64,000 nt of DNA from Nannocystis pusilla (GCF_026626665.1 NZ_JAPNKE010000002.1:10994001-11058000), one strand, 5' to 3'. Shown: positions 1 through 10,067, numbered from the stretch's first letter. The notes: generated by a model not told the origin, from the letters alone. Numbers and translations: made by a program.

Positions 1-488
1 GCGCTGCAGCCGTCGCGGCCTTCGGTGTTGCCGTCGTCGCAGCCCTCGCCCGGGCCCTGGTCGCCGTCGCCGCAGACGTTGAGGAGGCAGCCGGCGAGGC
101 ACGCCTGGCCGGGGCCGTTGTCCGGGCCGTCGTCGCACTCCTCGCCATTCTCATCCTCGACGATCTGGTTGCCGCACTGGGGCGGCTCGCCGGTGGTCGT
201 GCCGTCGTCGGTGGTCGCGTCGGTCGTGGTGGTCGTCGTCGAGGTCGAGGGCTCGCCGGTGGTGCTCGAGTCGCCGTCGGAGGCGGTGCCGTCGTCCGTG
301 TCCGAGGTCGTGGTCGGCGCGCCGGTGGTCGGCGCTTCGGTGGTCCCGGGCTCGGTCGAGCTGCCGCCGGTGGTCGTCGACGAGGGGCCCGGGGTGTCGG
401 TGGTGGCGACGGCGTCGCCGCAGGCGGGTAGTGCCAGTAAAAGAGCGGTGGCGAGGGCCGGGGTCGCGCAGCGGGCGAAGTGCTTCAT
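1..488 (-). CDS. Cys-rich repeat lipoprotein, 3' end cut by window
   Basis: Starts at ATG 486-488 and runs off the left edge, so only about 162 residues are visible. It begins with a lipoprotein signal: basic MKHFARC, a hydrophobic stretch, then LALPAC with the lipidated Cys at residue 23. A Thr/Ser/Asp/Gly-rich stalk of about 75 residues follows, then a cysteine-rich part containing CGNQIVEDENGEECDDG and CGDGDQGPGEGCDDG, the pattern of the myxococcal Cys-rich / DUF4215-type repeat (CGDG...G.E.CDDGN...DGC). It is probably a surface-exposed outer-membrane lipoprotein; its function is unknown. The stalk resembles those of seven other lipoproteins in this window. Confidence 0.8.
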   Translation of the reverse strand, partial: MKHFARCATPALATALLLALPACGDAVATTDTPGPSSTTTGGSSTEPGTTEAPTTGAPTTTSDTDDGTASDGDSSTTGEPSTSTTTTTTDATTDDGTTTGEPPQCGNQIVEDENGEECDDGPDNGPGQACLAGCLLNVCGDGDQGPGEGCDDGNTEGRDGCS

Positions 489-537
489 CGCAGCCATCGT
501 ATCAGCGCCGCCGCGAGCGCGAGCGCGGGTGTGGATT

Positions 538-636
538 CATATGTCCGAAGGGACATGTCATCGGCGGCGCCGTCGCACATGTCGGACCGGAGCTGCGCGC
601 CGGCGAGCGGGCGACATGTCCGCAGGGACAGGCCCC
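538..636. repeat. 14-bp-register palindromic repeat, two dimers
   Basis: Cores TATG 540 and CATG 554 are 14 bp apart, as are CATG 615 and CAGG 629. A further CATG at 578 is out of register. The second dimer ends within 10 bp of the stop codon of the WD40 gene (639-641). These are members of the dispersed GGACATGTCC family described in the findings. Otherwise the gap between the two minus-strand genes holds nothing recognisable. Confidence 0.75.
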
Positions 637-638
637 GA

Positions 639-3600
639 TCAGCCGCCGGCGAGGCGGCAGTCGGCCTCGACCTGCTCGAAGTCGTCGCGGTGCGGGGCGA
701 GCTCCTCGCAGGCCTTGCGCAGAAGGTCCCCGACCGAGGTCGGGTAGAGCTTGATCCGCCCGTCGCGCCCGGCGGTGACGATGAGGCGGCCGTCGGGCGA
801 GAACTCGGCGTGGTTGACGGCGGCGGCGTGGCCGTGCAGCGTCGCCAGCAGGTCGTAGTTGGACGAGTCGACCGGGGCGGCCCACAGCTTGGCGGTGTTG
901 TCGGACGAGGCGGTGACGATCCGCCGGCCGTCGTTGGAGAAGGTGGCGTACAGCAGCGAGGCGGAGTGGCCGAGGAGGGTGGCGAGGACGTGGGGGCGGT
1001 CGTCGGGGCCGGCCATCGACCACACCCAGGCGTCGCGCGCGGTGGCGAGGACGAGCCGGCCGCCGTCGCGCGAGAAGGCGGCCGAGGCGATCGCGCCGGC
1101 GGCGGGGTCGAGGGTGGCGATCTCGCTGCCGTAGCGGGCGACCCACAGCTTGGCGGTGTGGTCGGCGCTGATGGTGACGACGGTCTCGCCGTCGGGCGAG
1201 AAGACGGCGCCCTCGACCCGCGCGCTGTGACCGACGAGGTCGGTGATGAAGCGCAGCGCCTCGGCGTCGATCAGCTGGGCGGTGTTGCTGTCGCGGCTGG
1301 CGAGCACGACGTAGCGGCCGCCGGGGGCGAAGCCGGCGACGGTCTGCTGGCCGCGCGTGCCCTGCCACGGCTCGCCGACGACGGCGCCGGTGGTGGCGTC
1401 CCACAGGCGCAAGGTGTCGTCGGCGCCGGCCGAGACGATGCGGGTGCCGTCGCGCGAGAAGCTGGCCCCGAGGACATGTCCCGCGTGGCCGAGGACGGCG
1501 ACCTCGTCGCCGTTGCTGGCGTCCCACAGGCGCAGGTTGCTGTCCTCCTCGGCCCAGGTGAGGAGCCGACCGGAGCCGTCGCCGGCGAACACCGCGGCGA
1601 CCACCGGGCCGGCGTGACCCTCGAGGGTGCGGATGTTGCGGGTGCTGACGACGTCCCACAGGCGCGCGGTCTTGTCGTCGCTGGTGGTGACGATCCGGCT
1701 GCCGTCGGGCGAGAAGCGGGCCAGCCGCACCGAGGCGCCGTGGCCCTTGAGGGTCGGCACGGCGTTGTTGAGCGAGCCGTCCCAGATCCGCGCGGTGTTG
1801 TCGCCGCCGACGGTGAGGATCCGGGCGCCGTCGGGCGAGAACTCGGCGGCCAGGACGGCGGCGGTGTGACCCTCGAGGGTGGCGATCGGCTGGCCGCTGG
1901 CGCTGTTCCACAGCCGCGCTGTGTTGTCCTCGCTGGTCGTCAGCACGCGCGAGGCGTCGAGCGAGAACCTGACCGAAAGGACCTGTTCGGTGTGACCGGT
2001 GAGGGTGGCCGCGACCTCGCCCTTGACCGGGTCCCACAGCTTGACCGCGGTGCCGGCGGCCCCGCCGGTGCCGGCGCCGACGGTGGCGACGCGGCGGTCG
2101 TCGGGCGAGAAGGCGGCCTGCTTGAGCAGCTCGCGCGGGTCGGTCAGGCTGGCCAGCTGCTTGCCGGCGTTCGACCACACGATCGCCCGCGCCAGGCTCC
2201 ACGTCAGCACGCGGTCGCCGCTGGCCGAGAAGCTGGCCCCGAGGACAGGATCGCCGTGCGGCAGGCTGGTGACCGCGGCGCCGGCGGTGGTCCACACCCG
2301 CGCGTCGCCGTCCTCGCCGACGGTGACGAGGCGGTCGCCGAGCGGCGAGAACTGCACCGCCGAGACGTTGCCCTTGTGCCGCTTCAGCTCGGTCTTGAGC
2401 TCGCCGGTGTCGAGGTCCCACAGCCGGGTGACGCCGTCGCTGCCGCCGGTCGCCACCAGCGGGTCGCCGTCGGCCAGGGCGATCGCGGTGACGTTGCCGC
2501 TCTGGGTCCGCGGCAGGTCGCGGGCCTTGTTGCCGCGGATGTCGACGAGGTGCGCGCCGCGGTCGACGCCGAGGAAGTAGACGCTGTAGCCGTTGTCCGA
2601 CAGGCCGGCGATCATCCGCTGCGGCGGCACGGACACGTTCTTGTACTCCTCGAGGTTGTCGCCGGTGGCGGCGTTCCACAGCCGCGCGCTCTTGTCGGCG
2701 CCGACGCTGAAGATGCGGGTGTCGTCGCGCGAGAAGCTGGCCGAAAGGACAGGCGCGGCGTGCTCGAGCACGCGGATCGTCTTGCCCGAGACGGCGTCCC
2801 ACAGGTGGGCGGTGCCGTCCTTGCTGGCCGTGAGCACGCGGGTGCCGTCGTGCGAGAAGTGAGCGCCGTGGACGGCCTCGGCGTGGCGCAGCACCAGCGG
2901 CCGCTGGACCGGGGTGGCGACCGCGGCGGCCAGGCCCTGCATGACCCGCGGCGGGACCTCGCCGTCGCGGGCGAGCGCGTCGGCGGCGGCCTTGATCGCG
3001 GTCAGCAGGGCGTCGCGCTCCTTGCCGGGCTGCTGGGCGTAGAGGAGGGCGTCGGCGCCGAGGCGGTCGAGGCGGGCGTCCTCGTTGCGGCGCTCGGACA
3101 TCCGCGACAGCTGGTCCTTGCTCTGCTCGGCGACCACGAACTGCCACACGGTGAGCGCGAGCAGGACGCCGAGGGTGGCGACGGTGCCGGTGAGGATCGA
3201 GATGGTGCGCCGCTGCGACACGGCGCCCTCCTCGGCCCGCTCGCGCCGCTCTCGCTCGATGTCGGCCCGGTAGCGCTCGCGCTCGGCCTTGCGCTGCTCC
3301 TCGAGCGCGGCCAGGCGGGCCTGCTCCTGCATGCGCGCGGCCTCCTCGAGCCGGTGGCGCGCCTCGGCCTCGCGGCGGGCGAAGTTGAGGCCGGCGAGCA
3401 GGAACTCGTGGTCGCCGAGGGTCAGGTCGCTGCGACCCTGCGACCACGCCAGCGCGTCCTCCAGCGCCGCGCCGCGCAGCAGGTAGTCGTCGTGCCGCCC
3501 CGAGCTGTCCCAGCGCACCACGAACTCGGCCAGCCGCTGCTCCTTCTCTCGCTCGCGCAGCCACTTGTGGTCGTAGACCTCGGCGAACACGAGGTTGCGG

Positions 3601-4673
3601 ACCCGCAGCACGATGTCCCCGTTCTCGTCGCGCGCCTCGGCCGCGAGGCCCGTCAGGCGCAGCTCGATCTGCACCGGGTTGTTCGGCTCGGCCGGCGCCG
3701 GCTCGCCGCTCAAGATCCGCCGGTACAGGTCGAGCATGTCGCGCGCGCGCATCCGCGAGGCGTTGGCGTTGAGCCGCTTCTCGGCGTACGCGAGGTTGGC
3801 GTCGGCGGTCCGGCCGTTGCGCACGAACAGGGTGTAGGCCGAGTCGTCGACCCGCCCGGCCTCGGTCTTGTCGCTGACCGGGCCGCGCCGGACCAGGTCG
3901 TCGCATAGCCTTTGGGACATGTACGGATGACCCGATGTCCACGCGTACACGGCGTCGAGCAGGGCGTCGGGGCTGCCGCCGAGGCCCTCGAGGCCGGGGC
4001 GGAAGGCGTCGAGCTCGGCGCGCGAGAAGTCCTCGAGGCGGATCTCGCGGCCGATGTTGAACGGGGTGCGGACCGAGTTGGAGATCAGGTCGGCCGGGGC
4101 GGCGACGCCGAGCAGGCAGAAGGTGAGGCGCTCGTAGGCCGGGTCCTCGGCCCGCAGGTTGTAGGCCGAGCGGATCGAGGCGAAGAAGTCGTCGGAGCTG
4201 AACGGCAGCGCCAGCACCGACTCGACCTCGTCGATGAAGACGACGATCGGCGCGTCGGTGCGGTCGATCAGCTCGTTGCGGAGGTAGCGGTACCAGCGGT
4301 GGACGGGCGTGAGGTTCTGGTGGGTGCTCCAGAACAGCTCGGGGCTCGGCAGGCCGATCGACTCGGCGATCTCGACGGCGATGCTGAAGTACCAGTCGTC
4401 GATCGAGACCAGGGTCGAGCCGATGTTGGTAAAGTCGATGCTGACGCAGCGCACGCCGCCGGCCTGCAGCCGCTTGGCCGCGCGCACGCGCAGGCTGGTC
4501 TTGCCGATCTGCCGCGGCGCGAGGATGTAGCAGAACTCGCCGCGCATCAGCGCCGACAGCAGCTCGCGGTCGGCCTTGCGCTCGATGTAGAAGGCGCCGG
4601 CCTGGACCGCGCCTCCGACCTGGAACTGGGCCCCGTGGTGTCCGAGGCCCGAGTTCGAATGTGCCGGGCTCAT
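639..4673 (-). CDS. STAND-like AAA_35 NTPase with TM segment and C-terminal WD40 propellers
   Basis: 1344 residues from ATG 4671-4673, whose ATGA overlaps the stop of the upstream gene, so translation is probably coupled. Residues about 20-330 form an AAA-like (AAA_35 / novel STAND) NTPase with a Walker A variant APRQIGKTS (52-60) and Walker B VVFIDEVES (143-152). An Arg/Glu-rich coiled coil (about 420-480) precedes one membrane segment near 486-510. From about residue 594 to the end there are roughly 17 WD40 repeats (GH...V....FSPDG..+.T...D.TA+LWD), enough for two propellers. Such proteins usually sense a ligand or partner through the WD40 part and switch through the NTPase. With the upstream phosphoesterase-AAA gene it looks like a two-component signalling or conflict module; that role is inferred. 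The open frame continues upstream of 4673 without a stop, but residues there are non-homologous reading of the neighbour. Confidence 0.88.
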   Translation of the reverse strand: MSPAHSNSGLGHHGAQFQVGGAVQAGAFYIERKADRELLSALMRGEFCYILAPRQIGKTSLRVRAAKRLQAGGVRCVSIDFTNIGSTLVSIDDWYFSIAVEIAESIGLPSPELFWSTHQNLTPVHRWYRYLRNELIDRTDAPIVVFIDEVESVLALPFSSDDFFASIRSAYNLRAEDPAYERLTFCLLGVAAPADLISNSVRTPFNIGREIRLEDFSRAELDAFRPGLEGLGGSPDALLDAVYAWTSGHPYMSQRLCDDLVRRGPVSDKTEAGRVDDSAYTLFVRNGRTADANLAYAEKRLNANASRMRARDMLDLYRRILSGEPAPAEPNNPVQIELRLTGLAAEARDENGDIVLRVRNLVFAEVYDHKWLREREKEQRLAEFVVRWDSSGRHDDYLLRGAALEDALAWSQGRSDLTLGDHEFLLAGLNFARREAEARHRLEEAARMQEQARLAALEEQRKAERERYRADIERERRERAEEGAVSQRRTISILTGTVATLGVLLALTVWQFVVAEQSKDQLSRMSERRNEDARLDRLGADALLYAQQPGKERDALLTAIKAAADALARDGEVPPRVMQGLAAAVATPVQRPLVLRHAEAVHGAHFSHDGTRVLTASKDGTAHLWDAVSGKTIRVLEHAAPVLSASFSRDDTRIFSVGADKSARLWNAATGDNLEEYKNVSVPPQRMIAGLSDNGYSVYFLGVDRGAHLVDIRGNKARDLPRTQSGNVTAIALADGDPLVATGGSDGVTRLWDLDTGELKTELKRHKGNVSAVQFSPLGDRLVTVGEDGDARVWTTAGAAVTSLPHGDPVLGASFSASGDRVLTWSLARAIVWSNAGKQLASLTDPRELLKQAAFSPDDRRVATVGAGTGGAAGTAVKLWDPVKGEVAATLTGHTEQVLSVRFSLDASRVLTTSEDNTARLWNSASGQPIATLEGHTAAVLAAEFSPDGARILTVGGDNTARIWDGSLNNAVPTLKGHGASVRLARFSPDGSRIVTTSDDKTARLWDVVSTRNIRTLEGHAGPVVAAVFAGDGSGRLLTWAEEDSNLRLWDASNGDEVAVLGHAGHVLGASFSRDGTRIVSAGADDTLRLWDATTGAVVGEPWQGTRGQQTVAGFAPGGRYVVLASRDSNTAQLIDAEALRFITDLVGHSARVEGAVFSPDGETVVTISADHTAKLWVARYGSEIATLDPAAGAIASAAFSRDGGRLVLATARDAWVWSMAGPDDRPHVLATLLGHSASLLYATFSNDGRRIVTASSDNTAKLWAAPVDSSNYDLLATLHGHAAAVNHAEFSPDGRLIVTAGRDGRIKLYPTSVGDLLRKACEELAPHRDDFEQVEADCRLAGG

Positions 4674-6911
4674 GGCCGCAGCCGTTCGTACAGCCGGTAG
4701 CGCAGGCGGTAGAAGCCGACCTTCTCCTCGACCGCGATGCCGCTGCTCTCGAGCGCCGCCGAGGTGTCGGAGTCGAGCTCCGCCAGCGAGTCGCTGCGCA
4801 GCCGCTTCACGCCGGCCATCATCTCGGGGTGGAGGTGGAGGCGCCGCGCGTAGCGCTGCAGGAAGTCGTCGAACAGGTTCGACGGCTCGGCCAGCAGCTC
4901 GCGCGCCGACAGCCCGCCGGCGAGGTTGGCCCTGTGCATGGCCAGGCGCACGAGGTACGGGTGGCCGCCGACCAGGCTCATCAGCTCGGTGTAGTCCTGG
5001 TGGGTCCACTCGAGCCCGTAGAGGTGCGACAGGGTCTCGACCTGGTCGCGCGTGAGGTCGCCGAGCACGATCGGCGGGCTCAGGTTGAAGGGCGACTGCG
5101 TGGTCCGCTCGATCAGCCGCCGCGGCGTGGTGCTGATGCCGAGCACGAGGCGCAGCTTCTCCAGCCGCGGGTCCTCGGCCCACGCGCGCAGCATGCCGAA
5201 CCAGTCGTCCTTGAACGGCAGGCCCCACACCGCGTCGACGCGGTCGAGCGCGAGGATCACCCGCGTGCTCGCCAGCGGCAGCACGTTGTCCCGCATCAGC
5301 CGGCCGAGCTTCTGGTTGACGCTGCCCGGCGACTTCCACAGCGTCGGCACCCAGTCCTCGGGGCCGCCGATCGAGCCGACGATCTGGAACGCGAACTCGC
5401 GGATGAAGTTGCCGTAGTCGCTGCGCGACTCGTAGTCGAAGGTGTCGAGGTTGATGGCGACGACCCGGCAGGCGCCGCCGTCGGCCTGGTAGACCATGTC
5501 GGTCAAGAACTGGGACATCCAGGTCTTGCCGAACTTGTCGGGGCCCCACAGCACGACCGGCGCGCCCGGCTGGTCGAGGTAGTTGAGCGCGGTGCGCTCC
5601 TCCTCGGCGCGATGCACGTGCCAGTTGATGTTGTACGGCGCGCCCGGCGGCTGCACGCGCGGCGATCGACGAGTAGAAGATGCCCGAGTCGCCCGGCGCC
5701 CCGCCCGACAGCGAGGTGATCACGCCGAGCGGGATCGGGGCGGTCTGCGAGATCGACGGGTGCGAGCCGGACGTGCTGGCCGAAGGGACAGGTCCCGTGG
5801 CGATCAGGTTGGCCGGATTGATCGGCGGCGGCGGCGGGGGAGGGGGCGTACGCCGGCGCGGCGGCGGCAGCGACTCGGGCCGCGTGCCCTGGTCGTCGCC
5901 GAGCTCGAAGGCGTCGAGGTCCTGGACGATGCGCCAGTGGCCGGCCGCGTGCTTCTTGGCCGCCCGCGGCCACAGCCGCAGGGTGGCCTCGTTCTTGTCG
6001 TCGACGGTGATCCGAGCGGCGGTGTAGCCGTGGCGGCGATCGACCTTGCCGCCGTAGACCTCGAGGCCGAACAGCGAGCTGCCCTGCAGCTCACGCCGGC
6101 CCTGCGCGCCGCCGATGGCGACCACGCTGCTCGCGTGCTCGTGCATGTGGCCGTAGATGTGGGCGACGAAGCGGCCGGGCGGGGCGATCTCGGCGACCAG
6201 CTCGTCGCGCGCCTTGGCCTGCAGCCAGTTCGGCGGGTGATGCGTCATCAGCAGGGCGAAGTCGCATTCCTTGACCCACGCCGGGCCGTCGCCGCCGCAG
6301 GCCGCGTGCAGCTGGCGGACGTCGAGCGCCAGCTTGCCGGTGTAGTCGCCGTCGCCGAGCTGCAGGAAGGCGCTGTTGAGGCCGACGATGCCGAGCTTGA
6401 GCCCGTCCTTGGCCAGCACCGCCGAGCAGTCGCCGGGCAGCATGCCGCGCTGCAGCTGCAGGCCGGCGAACGGGTGGTTCTTCAGCCACTCGCTGTACGG
6501 CGCGAACGCCTGGTCGACGAGGGCGCGGTAGGGCGAGCTGGCGTCGCGCCAGAACTCGACCTGTACTTCGGGATAGGTGTCCCAGCGGCCGAGCACCAGC
6601 GACTCGGGCCGGCGCGCGTCGGGGCGGATGAGGTCATGGTTGCCGGGGACGGCCACCAGCGCCGGGGTCGAGCCGAGGGCGCGGAGGTGATCCCACAGCT
6701 GCTGCAGGGTTTGGTTGAGGCGCGCGAACTCGGCGGCGCTGCCCCGCTGGGTCAGGTCGCCGCTGAACAGGACCAGGTCCCAGGGGCCGCAGCGGGCGTG
6801 CAGCTTCTCGAGGTCGGCCAGCAGGACCTCGCGTACGCCCGGCCACAGCCATCCCTGGGCGTCGAGGCCCTGGTGGAGGTCCGTGAAGTGAAGCCAGCCG
6901 AAGGAGCGCAT
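4670..6911 (-). pseudogene. Calcineurin-like metallophosphoesterase fused to AAA_35 NTPase, frameshifted at about 5657
   Basis: ATG 6909-6911 opens a complete metallophosphoesterase domain: DLH (11-13), GDLTQRG (51-57), GNHD (90-93), THHPP (223-227) and GHMHEH (254-259), all metal-ligand blocks present. After a Pro-rich linker (about residues 350-360) this frame is sensible up to GIFYSSIAA (codon ending 5658), then turns into Arg/Ala-rich nonsense with no stop for about 1 kb. From 5656 (GTG) to 4670 another frame carries a second AAA_35 domain: Walker A GPDKFGKT (about 38-45 of that part) and a Walker B-like VILALDRVD. The two parts join as IAA-VQPPGAPYNINW if one base is removed from the GCGCG run near 5657. 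So it is a single protein broken by a one-base indel, real or a sequencing error. It is translationally coupled (ATGA) to the AAA-WD40 gene. If the shift is real, the AAA half could start at GTG 5656. Confidence 0.8.
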
Positions 6912-7177
6912 GGGAGCGGAGCTGCGCGGCCAACGGGCCGCAGGGAGCCGATACGAGTGTACCACCGGGGGCCAGCGGCCTTGCCGCGTCGGCGCGGCTT
7001 TCGACCCCAGGGAAAAACGATTGTCCGGCGCCCCGCCGAGGCAAGCCCGGGAACGAGACATTACGCAGGAGGTGGGGCCCCGGCTTCCCGGGCTCGCGCA
7101 CGCCGGGGGGCACCCCCGCGCGGCCGGCTTCGGCGGCACTAGCCAGGGGCGCCGGGCTTGGAGCATGCTCCTGCCGC

Positions 7178-9916
7178 TTGCGCCCGCGACCTCGCCGCCT
7201 CGCCTGCCACTGGATCGGGACCGTCGGCCTGCGTGGGCTGGGCGCGGTGCTGACCCTCGCGGCGGCGCTGCACGCCGGTTCCGCGCGTGCGCAGGACCCG
7301 GCCGACCTGGTCCAGCCGGTGCTGCAGAACAGCGTCGAGCTCGAGTACCCCGAAGATCTGCGCCGCTTGCCCGCGCCGCCGTCGGGTCAAGTCGTCGTCA
7401 AGCTGGTGGTCGGCGTCGACGGCGTCCCCAAGGAGCTCGAGGTCGTGCAGAGCGTGCACCCCGAGCTCGACGCGCTCGCCAAGTCCGCCGTCGCTCAGCT
7501 GCGCTACGCGCCCGGCCTCTACAAGGGCCGCCCGATCGAGGTCGTGCTCAAGGTCGGCATCGACATCGCCGCTCCGCCGCCGCTGCCGCCGGAGCCGGCG
7601 GAACCGCCGCCCGAGGTCGACGCGGGCGAACCCGCGACGGACAAGAGCGAACCCGCTCAGCAGTCCCAAGGGACAGGTCCGATCCGGCTGCGCGGCGTGC
7701 TGCTCGAGGCCGGTCAGCGCGTGCCCGTCTCGGGCGCGAGCGTGCTCGTGGTGCCGGCCCCGCCGGACTGGCCGGTGGGACAGGTCACCAAAAAGATCTA
7801 CGGCACCGAGCCCGAGCCGGCGTGGACCATGCGCGCCGAGACCGCCCCCGACGGCTCGTTCGAGCTGCGCGGCGTGCCCGACGGCAAGATCCGCATCATC
7901 GCCCTCGCGCAGGGCTTCGACCGCTACGAGGTGGTCGAGGAGCTCGCCAAGGGCGACCTGCTCGAGGTCAAGTACTTCGCGCGGCGGCTGGTGTCGAACC
8001 CGTTCCGCACGGTGGTGAAGCAGCGCCGCGACGCCCGCGAGGAGGTCGCGCGCCGCACGATCACGCCCGAGGAGATCTACAACCTCCCGGGCACGCAGGG
8101 CGACGCGCTCAAGTCGCTGCAGAACTTCCCCGGCGTCGCGCGGGCGCCGTTCGGCCTCGGCCTGCTGATCATCCGCGGCGCCGCGCCGGGCGACTCGAAG
8201 ACGTACCTCGGCTACCACGAGATCCCGCAGCTGTTCCACTTCGGGGCGCTGTCGTCGACCTTCAACTCCGACATCCTCGCGCAGATCGACTTCATCCCCG
8301 GCAACTTCGACAGCCGGTTCGGCGACGCGATCGGCGGCATCATCAACGTCAACCCGCGCAAGGGCCGGCGCGACGGCTACCACGGCTACGTCGACGCCGA
8401 CGTGTTCGACGCCGGCATCATGCTCGAGGGCCCGATCAAGAAGGGCAGCTTCGTCACCAGCTTCCGCCGCAGCTACGTCGACGCGATCCTCAAGGCCGCG
8501 CTGCCGAAGGACATCGGCCTCGGCCTGTCGCAGGCGCCGCGCTACTACGACTATCAATTCCTGTTCGACTACCCGGTCGGCGGCGGCGAGCTGTCGGTGC
8601 GGTGGTTCGGCTCCGACGACCGCCTGCGGGTCATCGCCCAGGGCCCGAACGAGACGATGACGGGCTCGGAGAACCAGGCGCGCACGGCGATCCTGTTCCA
8701 CCGCCTCGACCTCGTGTACCGCAAGCAGGACGGCCCGTGGGACTTCCTGATCACGCCGTCGATCAGCTACCAGTCGCTGTCGGGGGCGTTCGGCGGGCTG
8801 TTCACCTTCAACTTCCCCAAGTACGAGTTCAGCTGGCGCGCCGAGGCGTCGCGGCAGCTGAGCTCGCGCTCGGCGATCCGCATCGGCACCGAGCTGCAGG
8901 CCGGCCGCTACGAGATCGGGGCGCGGGCGCCGAGCGTGCCGGCCGCGGCCGGGACCGGCGACACCGGGGTCTACAACGTCGCCGACGTCGGCCAGAACTA
9001 CGCCACCCCGGCGATCTACACCACCGCGACGATCGGCCTCGGCGAGCGCTTCACGCTCTACCCGGGCGCGCGCATGACCTACTACGCGCTGGCGGTGAAG
9101 AAGGCGACCGTCGACCCGCGCGTGCGCTTCAACTGGCAGGTCGGCGAGAACACCGCGATCAAGGGCGGCGTCGGCCTCTACAGCCAGATCCCCGACCTCA
9201 TCAGCCTGGCGCCCGTGTGGGGCAACCCGCGCTCCGGCATCGAGCGGGCGGTCCACACCAGCCTCGGCGTGGCCCAGGTGTTCGAGAGCGTCGGCGTCGA
9301 GGCCGAGGTCACCGGCTTCTACAAGTACGTGTTCGACCGCTCGACGTCCTCGAGCGTGCTCATGCGCGACCCGGTGTCGGGCGACATCCGGCTCGAGAAC
9401 TTCGCCAACCAGGGCACCGGCCAGATCTTCGGCATGGAGCTGCTGGTCCGCAAGGCGCTCACCAAGCGGCTGTTCGGGTGGGTCAGCTACACCTTGATGA
9501 AGAGCCTGATCCAGGCCCGGCCCGGCGCCGAGTACCGGCCGTTCAGCTTCGACCAGCCGCACATCCTCACGATCCTCGCCGTCTACAAGCTGCCGCGCGG
9601 CTGGCAGATCGGCGGCCGCTTCCGCCTGGTCAGCGGCAACCCGTCGGTCGCCTACTTCGACAGCGCGTTCGTCCAGGACGGCTACGAGCCGTGGTTCGGC
9701 CGCGACGAGCGGCTGCCGGCGTTCCACCAGCTCGACCTGCGCGTCGACAAGCGCTTCACCTTCAAGCGCGTGACGGCGAACTTCTATCTCGACATCATCA
9801 ACGTCTACAACCGCCAGAACGGCGAGGCGTGGGTCTACTCGTACAACCTGCAGCAGCGCCAGCTGCAGACCGGCCTGCCGATCTTGCCGTCGCTCGGCGT
9901 GCGGCTCGAGTTCTGA
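7178..9916 (+). CDS. TonB-dependent receptor with N-terminal TonB-CTD-like domain
   Basis: About 912 residues from TTG 7178 (no in-frame ATG nearby; start uncertain). A signal peptide (GLGAVLTLAAALHAGSARA, cleavage before QDP) leads the protein to the outer membrane. Residues about 35-130 resemble the TonB C-terminal domain (GQVVVKLVVGVDGVPKELEV... LRYAPGLYKGRPIEVVLKV). A Pro-rich linker and a carboxypeptidase-regulatory-like beta domain come next. Then a plug domain carries LPGTQGDALKSLQNFPGVAR and a RGAAPGDSKTYL... GNFDSRFGDAIGGIINV stretch. The rest is a beta barrel ending in LGVRLEF, with the terminal Phe expected of barrel insertion. The substrate is unknown. Two 14-bp-register repeat dimers lie inside the gene near 7674 and 7781. 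It is divergent from the MPE-AAA gene across about 260 bp. Confidence 0.9.
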   Translation: MRPRPRRLACHWIGTVGLRGLGAVLTLAAALHAGSARAQDPADLVQPVLQNSVELEYPEDLRRLPAPPSGQVVVKLVVGVDGVPKELEVVQSVHPELDALAKSAVAQLRYAPGLYKGRPIEVVLKVGIDIAAPPPLPPEPAEPPPEVDAGEPATDKSEPAQQSQGTGPIRLRGVLLEAGQRVPVSGASVLVVPAPPDWPVGQVTKKIYGTEPEPAWTMRAETAPDGSFELRGVPDGKIRIIALAQGFDRYEVVEELAKGDLLEVKYFARRLVSNPFRTVVKQRRDAREEVARRTITPEEIYNLPGTQGDALKSLQNFPGVARAPFGLGLLIIRGAAPGDSKTYLGYHEIPQLFHFGALSSTFNSDILAQIDFIPGNFDSRFGDAIGGIINVNPRKGRRDGYHGYVDADVFDAGIMLEGPIKKGSFVTSFRRSYVDAILKAALPKDIGLGLSQAPRYYDYQFLFDYPVGGGELSVRWFGSDDRLRVIAQGPNETMTGSENQARTAILFHRLDLVYRKQDGPWDFLITPSISYQSLSGAFGGLFTFNFPKYEFSWRAEASRQLSSRSAIRIGTELQAGRYEIGARAPSVPAAAGTGDTGVYNVADVGQNYATPAIYTTATIGLGERFTLYPGARMTYYALAVKKATVDPRVRFNWQVGENTAIKGGVGLYSQIPDLISLAPVWGNPRSGIERAVHTSLGVAQVFESVGVEAEVTGFYKYVFDRSTSSSVLMRDPVSGDIRLENFANQGTGQIFGMELLVRKALTKRLFGWVSYTLMKSLIQARPGAEYRPFSFDQPHILTILAVYKLPRGWQIGGRFRLVSGNPSVAYFDSAFVQDGYEPWFGRDERLPAFHQLDLRVDKRFTFKRVTANFYLDIINVYNRQNGEAWVYSYNLQQRQLQTGLPILPSLGVRLEF

Positions 9917-10039
9917 CAGCGGCGGCGCCCTGACACGGGCACCGGCCTCATCTGACAGCGAAGCGGGCGCCGTGCAGATGCGCGCCGGCGTCGCGCGCGT
10001 GATCCGGGTCGCCCCTCGCCGGACCTGTTCGAGGCGCCC

Positions 10040-10067
10040 TTGACACTCGAGGACTCGGCAATAGTTT
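10040..10067 (+). promoter_or_regulatory. Candidate promoter of the hsp20 pair
   Basis: In the 330-bp gap after the receptor gene a consensus -35 TTGACA (10040-10045) is followed after 16 bp by TAGTTT (10062-10067), a weak -10. The start codon is 180 bp downstream, leaving a long GC-rich leader. I saw no CIRCE-type inverted repeat, so heat control by HrcA is not supported. Nothing else recognisable lies in 9917-10246. Confidence 0.4.

Noticed and set aside
480..3908. Long plus-strand open frame of about 1140 codons opposite the WD40 gene
   Set aside because: Composition is Gly/Ala/Val/Arg/Asp with no domain; it is the GC-rich shadow of the minus-strand gene.
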